The notes under the pieces: generated by a model
Databases searched by the model: none
What the model was told of the DNA's origin: nothing
Seen by the model: the letters and a program-made list of their open reading frames with translations, nothing else
Part shown: piece after piece, positions 16,752-26,851 of the stretch
How positions within the stretch are numbered: the stretch's first letter is position 1
Layout: each line of letters starts with the position of its first letter
Assembly: GCA_963738545.1 (NCBI GenBank)
Contig: CAVTXA010000009.1
Span: forward strand, 62,001-126,000
DNA: 64,000 nt
Direction of reading: 5' to 3'
Origin: Bog-756 sp963738545
GTDB taxonomy: Bacteria > Actinomycetota > Acidimicrobiia > Acidimicrobiales > RAAP-2
Made by a program: the position numbers and the translations under genes

Positions 16752-18584
16752 TCAGGCCGTGGCCGTGTCCCCGAGGAGCTCGGTCCGCAGCTCCCGCTTC
16801 AGCACCTTGCCGGCCGGGTTGCGGGGGAGGGGCTCGGCCCGGAACCAGAACCGAGAGGGCACGTTGAAGGCGGCCAGGCGCTCCCCGACGAAACGGGCCA
16901 GCTCGTCGGCCCCCACGTCCAGTCCGGGTCGCAGCACCACGACCGCCCCGACCTCCTCGCCGAGGACGGGGTGGGGCACCCCGATGACCGCGCAGTCGGC
17001 CACGGCCGGATGCTCGAAGAGGGCGGCCTCCACCTCGACGCAGTAGACGTTCTCCCCGCCCCGGATGATCATGTCCTTGGCCCGGTCGACGATGTGGACG
17101 AACCCCTCCTCGTCGATGCGGGCCACGTCCCCGGTGTGGAGCCAACCCCGGGTGAAGGTGAGGGCGGACTCCTCGGGTCGGTTCCAGTAGCCCCGCACCA
17201 CATTCGGTCCCTTGATCCACAGCTCCCCGGTGCGGGCGGGGTCGACGGTCTGGTCGGTCGGCGGCTCCTCGCCCCCGTACTCTTCGGGCACCACGGCCAC
17301 GTCGCACACCGGGGCCGGCGGGCCCACGCTGTCCGGCTTGCGGACGTAGTCGTCGCCGGCGTTCATGGTGGTCATGGCCGAGGTCTCGGTCAGGCCGTAG
17401 CCGTTGCCCGGGGCGCCGCCGGGGAAGTGCTCTTTGATCCGTCGGACGAGGTCGGGGGGGCACGGTGCCCCGCCGTAGGAGATGGACTTGACCGACGAGG
17501 TGTCGGTGGTGGCGAAGTTGGGGGAGTCGATGACCTGCATGACCATGGCCGGCACGCCACCGAAGATGGTGACGTGCTCCCGTTCGATCAGCTCGAGGGC
17601 CCGCTCGGGGTCGAAGTGGTGCATCATCACCAGCTTGCCCCCGGCGGCCGTGTTGGTGACCAGCACGGCGTGGCACCCGGTGGCGTGGAAGAGGGGCACC
17701 GACAAGAGGTTGGCGTTCTGGCCCCCCGAACCGGACTCACTGGCGTCCTTGGGCCGCCGCATCGTCCCCACCACGGAAATGAAGAACAGGTTCATCAGGT
17801 TGGAGGCGCTGTTGCGGTGGGTCCCGACCGCTCCCTTGGGCCGGCCGGTGGTGCCCGAGGTGTAGAAGATGGTGGCGTCGTCATCGGGGTCGATCGTCAC
17901 GTCGGGAAGGACGCCCGGATCGGGCAGATCGGCGACGACGTCGGCGAAGGGGATGACCGGCACTGGGGTTGCCCCGGGCCGCTCTTCGATCGATCCGGTG
18001 GCGGCCTTGCGTCCCCCGGCGGGGTCGTGTTCCTCGCAGCACACGATCATGGTGCGGAGCTCGGGAACCTCGCCCAGATGGGGGCGGATCCGGTCCTTTC
18101 GCTCCTCGTCCACGAAGACCACAGTGGTGCCCGAGTCGCTGAGGCCGTAGGCCAGCTCGGCACCGGTCCACCAGGCGTTGAGTGGGACCACCACGGCTCC
18201 GGCAGCGATGGCGGCCCAGAAGGCGGTCACCCATTCGGGCAGGTTGCGCATGGCGATGGCCACCCGGTCGCCGGGACGGATCCCGAACCGGTCGATCAGG
18301 GCGTGGGCCAGGCCGGCCGTTGCCCGGAAGTGCTCGGCGAACGTGATCCGCTCGTCCTCGTAGACGAGGAAGGTCTGGTCACCGTGGAGGGCAGACATCT
18401 CGAGGACGGAGCGTAAGGTCGCCGGCGCCTTCTTCCAGGTCCGGGTGGGGACACCTCGGATGGTCAGGGTCTCCATCTCGAAACCCTGACCGGGTGCGGT
18501 GAGGGTGGCGGTGGCCTCGGCCATGGTGGGCAGGGCCGGGGACTCGGGCGACGGTGCGGGTTCCGGTTGGGATGGTAGGGCCAT
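16752..18584 (-). CDS. Acyl-CoA synthetase (AMP-forming, FadD-like)
   Basis: Activates a carboxylic or fatty acid to its CoA thioester with ATP. About 610 residues. The AMP-binding signature F-Y-T-S-G-T-T-G-R-P-K-G is at residue ~240, then N-G-Y-G-L-T-E-T-S, G-E-L-W-I-K-G, G-W-L-H-T-G-D and the C-terminal lysine loop N-P-A-G-K-V-L-K. The ATG at 18584 has GAGAGGAGC as ribosome-binding site; the frame is open to 18713 but that part is not conserved-looking. The substrate is not evident. It faces ribF and lies downstream of orn on the same strand. Confidence 0.88.
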   Translation of the reverse strand: MALPSQPEPAPSPESPALPTMAEATATLTAPGQGFEMETLTIRGVPTRTWKKAPATLRSVLEMSALHGDQTFLVYEDERITFAEHFRATAGLAHALIDRFGIRPGDRVAIAMRNLPEWVTAFWAAIAAGAVVVPLNAWWTGAELAYGLSDSGTTVVFVDEERKDRIRPHLGEVPELRTMIVCCEEHDPAGGRKAATGSIEERPGATPVPVIPFADVVADLPDPGVLPDVTIDPDDDATIFYTSGTTGRPKGAVGTHRNSASNLMNLFFISVVGTMRRPKDASESGSGGQNANLLSVPLFHATGCHAVLVTNTAAGGKLVMMHHFDPERALELIEREHVTIFGGVPAMVMQVIDSPNFATTDTSSVKSISYGGAPCPPDLVRRIKEHFPGGAPGNGYGLTETSAMTTMNAGDDYVRKPDSVGPPAPVCDVAVVPEEYGGEEPPTDQTVDPARTGELWIKGPNVVRGYWNRPEESALTFTRGWLHTGDVARIDEEGFVHIVDRAKDMIIRGGENVYCVEVEAALFEHPAVADCAVIGVPHPVLGEEVGAVVVLRPGLDVGADELARFVGERLAAFNVPSRFWFRAEPLPRNPAGKVLKRELRTELLGDTATA

Positions 18585-18684
18585 CGAAGCTCCTCTCAGT
18601 GGTGGCGGCCCGGTCGACCCCGGTGACCGGGGGACCGTGATGGTGGCGTGGCGCCGTCGGCGGTGACGGGTGGGGGTGTCGGCA

Positions 18685-19230
<546 letters not shown>

Positions 19231-19236
19231 GCTGTG

Positions 19237-19242
19237 ACGCTA
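19237..19242 (-). promoter_or_regulatory. -10 element of leaderless orn promoter
   Basis: On the minus strand TAGCGT is followed by 6 bases and the GTG start of orn at 19230. This is the third clear case in the core region of TANNNT directly before a start codon. Confidence 0.55.
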
Positions 19243-19405
19243 CCGGTTGCGCACGAGCCGGGTAGCTGACGACCCGTCAGATACCCGGCCCCCGTTGTGT
19301 CGCGCACCGGTGGGGCGCCTGACGACCGCCTCTCGGCCGCTCGGGTGTCGGCGGGTGCCGGCGAGGAGCGATAGCGTCCGGGCGGGGAGAAAGTGGAGGC
19401 GTCCG

Positions 19406-19915
19406 GTGGCTCCGGCGAGACACAACGGCATCGATGGGGCCACAGACGCGGTTGTCCTCGCGCCCCCGCCGGCCCACCCGGTCGTCGTGCCCGTGGTCCG
19501 ACTCGACCCTGATCTCCCCCTGCCCGGCTACGCCCGAGAGGGGGACGCCGGTGCCGACCTCGTGGCCCGGACGGCGGTGACCCTCGCCCCGGCCGGTGGC
19601 CGGGCGCTGGTGCCCACGGGCATCGCCCTCGCCATTCCCCCCGGTTACGCCGGCTTCGTCCAGCCGAGGAGCGGACTAGCGCTGCGCCACGGTGTGACCT
19701 GTCTCAACACCCCGGGGCTCATCGACTCGGGTTATCGCGACGAACTGGCCGTCCTGCTGGTCAACACCGATCCGGCCACTGCCTACGAGGTCCAGCGCGG
19801 GGACCGTATCGCCCAGCTGGTGATCCAGCGGGTGGAGGCGGCGGACTTCGTCGAGGTCGAGGAGTTGGACGCCAGCCAGCGGGGGCTCGGTGGCTTCGGG
19901 TCCACAGGTCGGTAG
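19406..19915 (+). CDS. dut: dUTP diphosphatase
   Basis: Hydrolyses dUTP to dUMP, keeping uracil out of DNA. The trimeric dUTPase motifs are in order: D-A-G-A-D-L, P-R-S-G-L-A, G-L-I-D-S-G-Y-R-D-E-L, G-D-R-I-A-Q-L-V and R-G-L-G-G-F-G-S-T-G at the C terminus. The open frame starts at 19247, but GTG 19406 has a GGAGG at 19395-19399 and gives 169 residues, near the usual ~150. A TAGCGT lies at 19372-19377. It is followed after 5 bases by the wax-ester synthase gene. Confidence 0.93.
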   Translation: MAPARHNGIDGATDAVVLAPPPAHPVVVPVVRLDPDLPLPGYAREGDAGADLVARTAVTLAPAGGRALVPTGIALAIPPGYAGFVQPRSGLALRHGVTCLNTPGLIDSGYRDELAVLLVNTDPATAYEVQRGDRIAQLVIQRVEAADFVEVEELDASQRGLGGFGSTGR

Positions 19916-19920
19916 GGGCC

Positions 19921-21447
19921 GTGGACCGACTGACGGGCCTCGACGGGGCGTTCCTCTCCCTGGAGTCGCCGACGACCCACCTCCAGATTCTTGGGGCCCT
20001 GGTCTTCGACCCCACCGAGGTGGAAGGAGGCGTCGACTTCTGGGCGGTCCGGAGCCTCATCGCCGACCGACTCGGGTTGGTGCCCCCGTTCCGTCAGCGG
20101 ATGGTGGAGGTTCCCTTCGGCCTCCAGCACCCGGCCATGGTCGACGACCCCGACTTCGACCTCGACTTCCACGTCCGCCGGGCACGGCTCCCCGAACCCG
20201 GTGGACGAGCCGAGCTGGCCGCCCTCGTGGCGGAGCTGGCCTCGCGTCCCTTGGACCGGGGACGACCCCTGTGGGAGTTCCATGTGGTCGAGGGCCTGGA
20301 ACACGGCCGCCTGGCCATCGTCCCCAAGGTGCACCACGCCATTATCGACGGGGTGTCCGGGGCCCAGGTGATGGCGGCGTTCTTCGACCTGTCGCCGGTG
20401 CCGGCCCCGGTCCCGCTGTTCGGCCGTCCCGCTGATGGCCGGGCGACGGGCCCGACGCACGCCGGGACACCGCCGGTGAGCGGAGGAGCGCGGTCGGGGA
20501 CCGAGGACCCACGGTGGTCGCCCGACTCCCTCCCCGGTGAATGGGAGCGATGGCGGGACGTGCTTGGCTCGCTGCCCGGTCACGCCGATGTCGTGGTGCG
20601 CACGGTGAGCCGGAGTATCTCGACCATGCGGGGCCTCAGCGCACGCAACCGGGATGAGCCCGGCCCGGTGCCGCCCGCTCCCTTCGAGGCGCCCCGGACA
20701 TCGATCAACCGCGCCATCTCCCCCCACCGGCGGGTGGCACTGGCCGAGCTGTCGATGAACGACGTGAACCGGGTGCGACAGGTCCTCGGCGGCACGAACA
20801 ACGACGTGGTGCTGGCGGTGACTTCGGGAGCCCTCCGCGCATTCTTCGCCGCCCGTGGTGAGCAGCCGGAGTCCTCGCTGGTCGGAATGGTTCCCGTGTC
20901 GGTGCGCACCGAGGAGGAGGACGGCACCCTGGGGAACCGGGTCTCGGCCATGCTGGTGTCGTTGGCCACCACGGTCGAGGACCCGGTGGCGCGGCTGCGG
21001 CGCATCGTCGAGGAGAGTCGGAGGGCCAAGGAGCACCGTCGGCTCGTCGACCCCGGCGTGTTTGCCGGCTGGGCCCAGTCCCTGGTGCCATCGGTGGCCA
21101 CCCGGCTGACTCGACTGATCACCAATCTCCGGGTGTTCGACCACGTGGCGCCGCTGTTCAACCTCATCGTGTCCAACGTTCCGGGTCCGGACTTCCCCCT
21201 CTACCTGGCCGGTGCGCGCATGGTGTCCATGTATCCCCTCGGGCCGATCATCGAGGGGGTCGGGATGAACGTCACCGTCTTCTCCTACCTGGACAGCCTG
21301 TACGTCGGCGTGCAGGGTTGCCGAGTTCTGGTTCCGGACATCGAGGCCATGGCCCAGGCCATGGAGGCGTCGTTGGCGGAGCTGGTCGGACGGGCCAACC
21401 GCCGAGATCGTCCTGTGCCCTGGTGGCATGCTGAACTACCAGCGTAA
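19921..21447 (+). CDS. Wax ester synthase/diacylglycerol acyltransferase (WS/DGAT)
   Basis: Transfers acyl groups from acyl-CoA to long alcohols or diacylglycerol, making storage wax esters or triacylglycerol at the membrane. 508 residues. The N-terminal M-D-R-L-T-G-L-D-G-A-F-L is typical. The catalytic H-H-A-I-I-D-G (HHxxxDG) is at residues ~138-144. The C-terminal half has N-D-V-V-L-A-V-T-S-G-A-L-R and the family block N-L-I-V-S-N-V-P-G-P. GTG start 5 bases after dut, so probably co-transcribed. Such genes are common in mycobacteria and other Actinobacteria. Confidence 0.92.
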   Translation: MDRLTGLDGAFLSLESPTTHLQILGALVFDPTEVEGGVDFWAVRSLIADRLGLVPPFRQRMVEVPFGLQHPAMVDDPDFDLDFHVRRARLPEPGGRAELAALVAELASRPLDRGRPLWEFHVVEGLEHGRLAIVPKVHHAIIDGVSGAQVMAAFFDLSPVPAPVPLFGRPADGRATGPTHAGTPPVSGGARSGTEDPRWSPDSLPGEWERWRDVLGSLPGHADVVVRTVSRSISTMRGLSARNRDEPGPVPPAPFEAPRTSINRAISPHRRVALAELSMNDVNRVRQVLGGTNNDVVLAVTSGALRAFFAARGEQPESSLVGMVPVSVRTEEEDGTLGNRVSAMLVSLATTVEDPVARLRRIVEESRRAKEHRRLVDPGVFAGWAQSLVPSVATRLTRLITNLRVFDHVAPLFNLIVSNVPGPDFPLYLAGARMVSMYPLGPIIEGVGMNVTVFSYLDSLYVGVQGCRVLVPDIEAMAQAMEASLAELVGRANRRDRPVPWWHAELPA

Positions 21448-21549
21448 GGGGGGTATGGTCGCGTTCGGCGGTTCCGTGGAACGCCGTGGTCTGTTGGTCG
21501 AGGACCGGGCCGCAACGGTCCGGCGAGGGAGGTTCTGCTTGCTCTACTG

Positions 21550-22809
21550 CTAGGGTGATGGCCTCACGCGGACGTGGCTCAGCTGGTAGAGCATCACCTT
21601 GCCAAGGTGAGGGTCGCGGGTTCGAATCCCGTCGTCCGCTCCAAACGAAAGCCCAGTACAACTGGTGTTTTCGGCACCGTACGGGGCATTGCAGGACTGA
21701 TGGATTAGGCGTCCATCGCGGCGGCTATCGTGCGAGTCGATGGGGATCACCGTGGCATTCGTGGCCAGTTCTGCCAAGGCATCGGCCAGAACTCGGTCCC
21801 GATCCGCGGTTGCGTGCTGATAGCGAAGAGCGGCAGCGGGGGAGGAGTGGCCACCCCGGTGCATCAGTTCCGCGGTCGAGGCTCCGGTGGCCGCTGCAAG
21901 AGTCAGCCCGGTGTGTCGCAGGTCATGGAATCGGAGATCGGGTCGGCCAATGGTCAGACGTGCTCGGCCCCACCAGCGGGTGATGACCTGGTTTCCCACG
22001 GGCAGCACGTAGGCGTCAGGGTCGGCCTCGGTGAAGTGGTCGAGATGGTGCTCCAGCGGACCGAGGACATTGCTTGGGATGGTGATGGTTCGGCGTCCCG
22101 CCTCGGACTTCGGCGCTTTGACGATCTCCACCCCGGACATCTTGACGCCTCGGGTCACGGATACCTGGACGGTTCCCCTCAGGAGATCCACGTCCCGGCG
22201 TCTCAGTCCCAGGACCTCAGCCCGCCTCAGTTGGCAGTAGGTGGCCAGTAGGACGGCGATCCGTAGGCGATCAGGCATCGCCTCGGCCAGGGCTGCTACC
22301 TCGGCAATGGTGGCGACAGAGCGCTCTGTGGCCTTCTCCGAGGATGCGCCGGGGACCCGGCAAGGCGACTGGATGATGATCCCGTCCGTGACTGCCGTCT
22401 TCATGATGGTTGCAAAGATTCGATAGCACTTGGCCGCCGTCGAGGGGGTCTCCTTGGCCAGTTGGGAATGCCACGACCGGACAGCGGACACCGTCACCGC
22501 TCCCATGGAGATGGAGCCGAAGCGGGGGAGGATGTGCCGGTCGAGGTCGTAGCGGTAGAGCTCAGCCGTCCTGGTGGCCAGGTCGACTCGTTCGCCTAGC
22601 CACTGGTTGGCGTACTCCTTGACCGTGATCTCGGCCCGCCTGGGGTCGATGGCCACGCCTCGGACCTTGTCGGCCTCGGTGGTTGAAGCGTAGGAATCGG
22701 CGTCCTTCCGGCGCTTGAAGGTCTTGGTCACGACCCGGCCCCCGATGCGGGTTCTGACGTCGTACCGGTACGTCCCGGCCTGTGTGATCCGCTTTGTGAT
22801 TTGCGCCAT
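21550..22809 (-). CDS. int: Tyrosine-type site-specific integrase
   Basis: Catalyses integration and excision at tRNA-Gly. 419 residues. The N-terminal arm-binding part is followed by a SAM-like core-binding domain (residues ~60-150) and the catalytic domain. That domain has R in C-Q-L-R-R-A-E-V-L-G-L, H-D-L-R-H-T (HxxR), G-H-S-S and the Tyr in L-R-Y-Q-H-A-T. The frame has no stop before the tRNA, so the last ~30 residues are translated from antisense tRNA and its promoter. In the excised circle the frame would leave the 51-bp core into the right-end sequence and stop 17 codons later. The gene lies next to attL, as usual. Confidence 0.93.
   Translation of the reverse strand: MAQITKRITQAGTYRYDVRTRIGGRVVTKTFKRRKDADSYASTTEADKVRGVAIDPRRAEITVKEYANQWLGERVDLATRTAELYRYDLDRHILPRFGSISMGAVTVSAVRSWHSQLAKETPSTAAKCYRIFATIMKTAVTDGIIIQSPCRVPGASSEKATERSVATIAEVAALAEAMPDRLRIAVLLATYCQLRRAEVLGLRRRDVDLLRGTVQVSVTRGVKMSGVEIVKAPKSEAGRRTITIPSNVLGPLEHHLDHFTEADPDAYVLPVGNQVITRWWGRARLTIGRPDLRFHDLRHTGLTLAAATGASTAELMHRGGHSSPAAALRYQHATADRDRVLADALAELATNATVIPIDSHDSRRDGRLIHQSCNAPYGAENTSCTGLSFGADDGIRTRDPHLGKVMLYQLSHVRVRPSP
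21568..21643 (+). tRNA. tRNA-Gly (anticodon GCC), integration target
   Basis: Full cloverleaf: acceptor GCGGACG paired with CGTCCGC, D stem GCTC/GAGC, and anticodon stem TCACC/GGTGA with loop TTGCCAA and anticodon GCC at 21601-21603. The T arm is GCGGG-TTCGAAT-CCCGT, with discriminator T and an encoded CCA. A TAGGGT -10 lies at 21551-21556. The 3' part from 21594 is duplicated at 37110, so the integrated element rebuilt the end of this gene. Confidence 0.95.
21594..21644 (+). repeat. attL core, 51-bp direct repeat
   Basis: Covers the anticodon arm, T arm and acceptor 3' strand of tRNA-Gly plus CCAA. Identical to 37110-37160; the identity ends exactly at 21593/37109 on one side and 21645/37161 on the other. 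Strand exchange probably takes place in the anticodon-loop region, as for most tRNA-directed integrases. Confidence 0.93.
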
Positions 22810-22856
22810 GTGAGCCTCCTCCGTTTCCCGAAGAGTAGGGGAGGGGTGTCAACGAC

Positions 22857-23023
22857 TCAGGCACCCTTGGGCAGCATCTCCGGGATGAACAGGTCATTAG
22901 CCCCTTTGTCTGGAGATCGGTTAACCCGACCTTCAGCGCATGTTGGGCGATCGATTCAATCTCGCCGTCAGTAAACAAGGGGGCGTTCTTACCCTCCTGG
23001 ACTATGCGTTGCTTGGTGTTCAT
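22857..23023 (-). pseudogene. Small element protein, one-base deletion in a G run
   Basis: ATG 23023 has an AGGAAGGA ribosome-binding site. The frame begins M-N-T-K-Q-R-I-V-Q-E-G-K and is sensible to L-Q-T-K-G. At a G4 run (22901-22904 on the plus strand as C4) it turns to junk and runs into the integrase region. Adding one G gives G-A-N-D-L-F-I-P-E-M-L-P-K-G-A and a TGA at 22857-22859, a tidy 55-residue protein. It is the last gene of the leftward operon. Function unknown. Confidence 0.6.
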
Positions 23024-23036
23024 GGGTGAATCCTTC

Positions 23037-26000
23037 CTATGCGGCCTGGGTTAGGGCTTTCTGCCCCAGCTCAGGCTGGATAAGTGTGTTCCAGAGATCC
23101 GATACGTCGGGATGTTCCGCGGTGTATTGAGTCGCCCAGGCCGTGAAGCTCTGCTGCATTGCCGCTTGGTTCTGGGTGTTCGTATACGAGTAATTCCCTT
23201 GGGTGGACGGAATACGCCTGTTCGTAGTTCTGGAAGCCACTCATCAGCACCGAAATGTGCTCCGTCTGGGGGCTCTGAGGAGCAGACGGGAGGGCCTGTT
23301 GGATCTCTCTGAGCGTGTCGACTCTTTTGACGGCTGCGCCTCCCGTGGTCATGTAGTCCGCGAAGGTCGGGTTCTGCGCCATGAACGTGGCCTTCCACGC
23401 GTCGTAGGACTCCCGCATCTGCGTCCGGGTGGCAGAGGACGAGGTCGCGTTATACGCGTTGTAGTAGTTGGATTCCGACTCGTAGTAGGTGCTCGCAGCC
23501 TGGGAACGGATGAGGTCGTTCAGGAAGTCCGCTGGGAATTTCTCCGCTCGCATCCCATAAGACAACTGCTCCCGGTACACCGTGGGGTCGTAGGGCTCGT
23601 TACCTGTCGTGCGAGGAATGAACCAGCCGCTGGCAAGCGGGTAGTTCTTCACAAACTCCTGGTTCGCGGTCATGAACTGCTGAGCGCCTTGGGTGCTCGG
23701 TAGCCCCGGAACATCGCCGGTCGAGGAACTGGCGAAGACTGTGTACGGGGTGGCGTCCGGGTGCTCCTTGATGAACTCGCTGATCGCATCGTTATAGGGA
23801 AGTTCGCTCATCAACTGCTGAAGGCGCGAGTCCAGGTTCTTCGTGTCGAAATCCTGCGGTAGGAGTGGCGGGAGCGACAAACCCGAGCATGGCTTTGGTC
23901 AGGAACAGACTTCTGGTCCAAGAGGTGACTCGGTTGATGTACTGCTGCTTCTGCTCCGTGGTGGCGTTCTCTGGCAGACCGTGGCCGTTGACCGCAAGGA
24001 GCTGCATCGCCTTGACCATGGAGGCAGAGAACTCACCGGAGCTATTGGGTGACCCTTGGACTGCGGTGAGAAGCCGGGAGACGGTCGACGGCATGATCTG
24101 ATCCAAGTACCCGGTAGAAGCTCCGCCCTGGAGAAGCGCCTGCTGAGCGGGCTGCAACTCGGGGAACCAGCCGGCCAAAGCTTTGAGGGGAATGGCGACG
24201 GTCGGCCCCACGCTTGGGGTGGTGGGATTGTTCAATCCCGGCATCAAACCCGACACTTCCCCGGTGAAAGGCACCGAGATGGGCAGGTTGGCTCCGATGT
24301 GGAACTTCGACAGTGTTCCCGCTACCAACGAGGTCGCGTACTGAGATCCGGGGTAGTAGAAGACGTCGTTTCCTTGTGCGTCCTTGTGGATGAAGCCGGA
24401 ACTTTGGAGGCCCTGCATCATGAGTTGGGCCTTGCGAATGCCATCGGGGGAGTCCACGAAGGTCCTTCCCCACCGTTTGATGAACTGGTCTTGGGCGAAC
24501 AGGAACGGCATCGCTGTCCGATGGAGGATCTCAAACTGAGAGCGGATCTCCGGGCTGTGAATGAAGGGCTTGACTCTCCCCATGGCTGCCTTTGCGGCCA
24601 TATCACTGGCGAGCGGTTCGGCCAGCTCCGCGTTCCCTCCGGTCTTGGCCAGGGCGACAACCCGCGCCTTGGCCAGTTCCTCCGTGTAGGCGTGCAGGGT
24701 GATGGGTTCCCGGCTGAGCCAGTCAATCTGGCGGGACAGGAGATGAAATCCCTTGGAAACCAACTGGTCGACCTTGGGCACGGCGATCAGCTCGGGACCG
24801 AAGGCACCCATGGGTCGGTCGTTGGGGTGGACCTTCTCCAGCGTGCTCATATCGGGGGCCACGCCATGTGTTTGCATGTGTGAAATCACGTCCTTCATAG
24901 GCCCGGAGGTGGCGTCCTCGGCGGTGACGTTGCCGTCCTCCTTCAGCGCCTGGTGGACTCCCTCCACGACCTTCGATGCCCAGTTGTGTAGGGCTTCGTC
25001 CCTGGTCGCGTTCACTCCTACGGTCCGGTCGACCTCGTCGGGGACGGTGCTCCAACGGGGGGACTTCTTCATCTCCTCGTCGTAGGTTCCTGATTTCATG
25101 GCGTCGAACACATGCTGAGCCTGGGCGGCCTTGTCCTCGCCCATGTGGTCGAGGACCACGCGTGAGAACGGACCTTGAGCCTTCTGATTGAGCTGGAACC
25201 ACCACTTCTGCATGAAGAGGGGATCGGACTGCATGGTCTCGCGGTAGACACCGGATCGCTTGAGGTCGACTGCCGCCCCTCCACCGATGGCGACCTTGGC
25301 GAACTGGTCGGGATCGCCACTGGCCCCGCCGTGGGCAACCGAGGCGATGTTGTCGAACAGGGCAGAATCACCGGTCCACTGGTGGTCATAGAAGGACTTC
25401 GCCCCATCGAGGTACTGGGGGAGGGTCAGAGCGCCTCCACCGGCCTTGTAGAGGGCGTGGGCGGCGTGTGAGTAGACCAGGGAGGCCACGTCGTTGGCTG
25501 TGCGTACCTTGGCCAGAAGTTCCGGGGGGACTCGGTTGGTTATTGCTGCGAGAGCGGAGCCAATCTTCCCTTCGATTCGCCCGTGGTAGAGCGAGTTGTA
25601 GGGGAGGATGTCGGAGGTGTCCTTCCCCGCTTCGGTCATGGAGTCGAAGGTCTTCCAGTAGGACTCTTCCGAGGCGTCCATGAACGCCTTCTTGGCCGCG
25701 GTTCTTGCGAGGAGGTAGGAACCTAAGCCGTTACGGAGGACGGACCCGAAGGCTTCATCGGAGAGGGCGACACGGAAGGCGAACCCCGGCCTGAGAAGAA
25801 CCGCGGCTTTCCAATACTGCATGAACTTGTCCATGGTGTCGGGAAGCTTCCCCATCCCCAACCGCTGGTAGAAAGCGTCCCGCTTGGCTGCGGCCTGCAC
25901 ATCACGGAAGGACGGAACGCTGACGTTGTGGGACATCTGGTTCAGGTCGATGCCCGAACGGGTGCCGTCACCGAACTTGTCTATTCCACCGGTTGCGTAG

Positions 26001-26851
26001 GCCCCAGCGTGGAAGGTGTCGTCAATGGTGCCTTCGATCTCCTTGGCCGCGTCAGACATCGGGTCGATGCCGGCGTGAACCAGCATCTGGTTCACCGCCC
26101 CTTGTAGAGCTTGAACCGTTGTCCCAGGTCATCGGTAGCGAGGAACAGGTCGGTGAGCTTGTCCACTTGGTACGAAGGCAGGGAGTTGGAGAGCATGCGT
26201 TTGAACATCACCGGGGCGTCGTCTGAAGTGAGATCCATGACACCGGACTCGGGAGTCAACTGCGTCATCTGCTTCACCCACCGGGCGGGGAGGGTCAAGC
26301 CTTTGACGCCGAGATTGGCCAGTCTTCCCCTGACCTGACGGTCGAGGGGCATCCCGTCAGGGTGGGCCAGGTCGTCGGCGGTGCCTGGCAATCCGTGCAG
26401 TGAATCGAGGGCGATGGTCGCCCATCTCTGTCCCGGTGGAGATGTCCTCGGGAGCGAAGGCGTGACCGGAGAGGCTCGGTCCTTTGTCCGACAGCCAGTC
26501 GATGGACTTGGCCAGCAATCCCTTGGCCTGCATCTTTGCCAGGCCGATGGGGGAGAGGGCTGGAAGCATGGCGGTTCCGGCGTGCTGCATGGCGGCCTTA
26601 CCCTCCATGACAGCTTTGACCCCGGCTTCGGACGCGAACCAATGGGCCAGGGACTCGGCATCGTTGACCCCGGCGTCGGAGAGCTGCTGCCCGATGCTCA
26701 GCACCCGCGGGTCGTATCGCTCGGCTGCGGAGATCCCGTCCCGTTGGATGACGTTTCCGATGGTCTGGAACCACCGCTGTACGTCTGAGTTCTGGAGGCG
26801 TGCGGCGTAGGCAGTGGTGTCGGGGATGGCGTAAGCCTGGGCCCTCACCAC
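23037..26851 (-). pseudogene. Giant virion-associated-like protein, broken by four frameshifts
   Basis: Five consecutive open frames continue one another with a single-base change at each join: near 26432 (GGG), 26098-26101 (G4), 23855-23866 and 23196-23204. Repaired, they give about 1,270 residues from GTG 26851 to the stop at 23037. The longest intact piece (23792-26095) has many amphipathic helices and a block W-K-A-A-V-L-L-R-P-G-F-A-F-R-V, recalling large internal or ejection proteins of tailed phages. I recognise no catalytic motif. The GTG overlaps the stop of the upstream gene. The join joining 26851 to 26661 lies within F-A-P-E-D-I-S/T-G-Q-R-W. Function is inference from size, helix content and position. 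Confidence 0.6.

Noticed and set aside
16179..18416. 745-residue plus-strand frame over ribF and fadD
   Set aside because: Out-of-frame with ribF and antisense to fadD; Gly/His/Asp-rich shadow composition.
21550..21640. GIRTRDPHLGK-type tail as a protein domain of the integrase
   Set aside because: It is the translation of antisense tRNA-Gly, a well-known artefact-like tail, not a domain.
23196..26434. Programmed ribosomal frameshifting in the giant gene
   Set aside because: The four sites differ in sequence and direction and none has a canonical slippery heptamer with a following structure; multiple lesions fit decay or error better.
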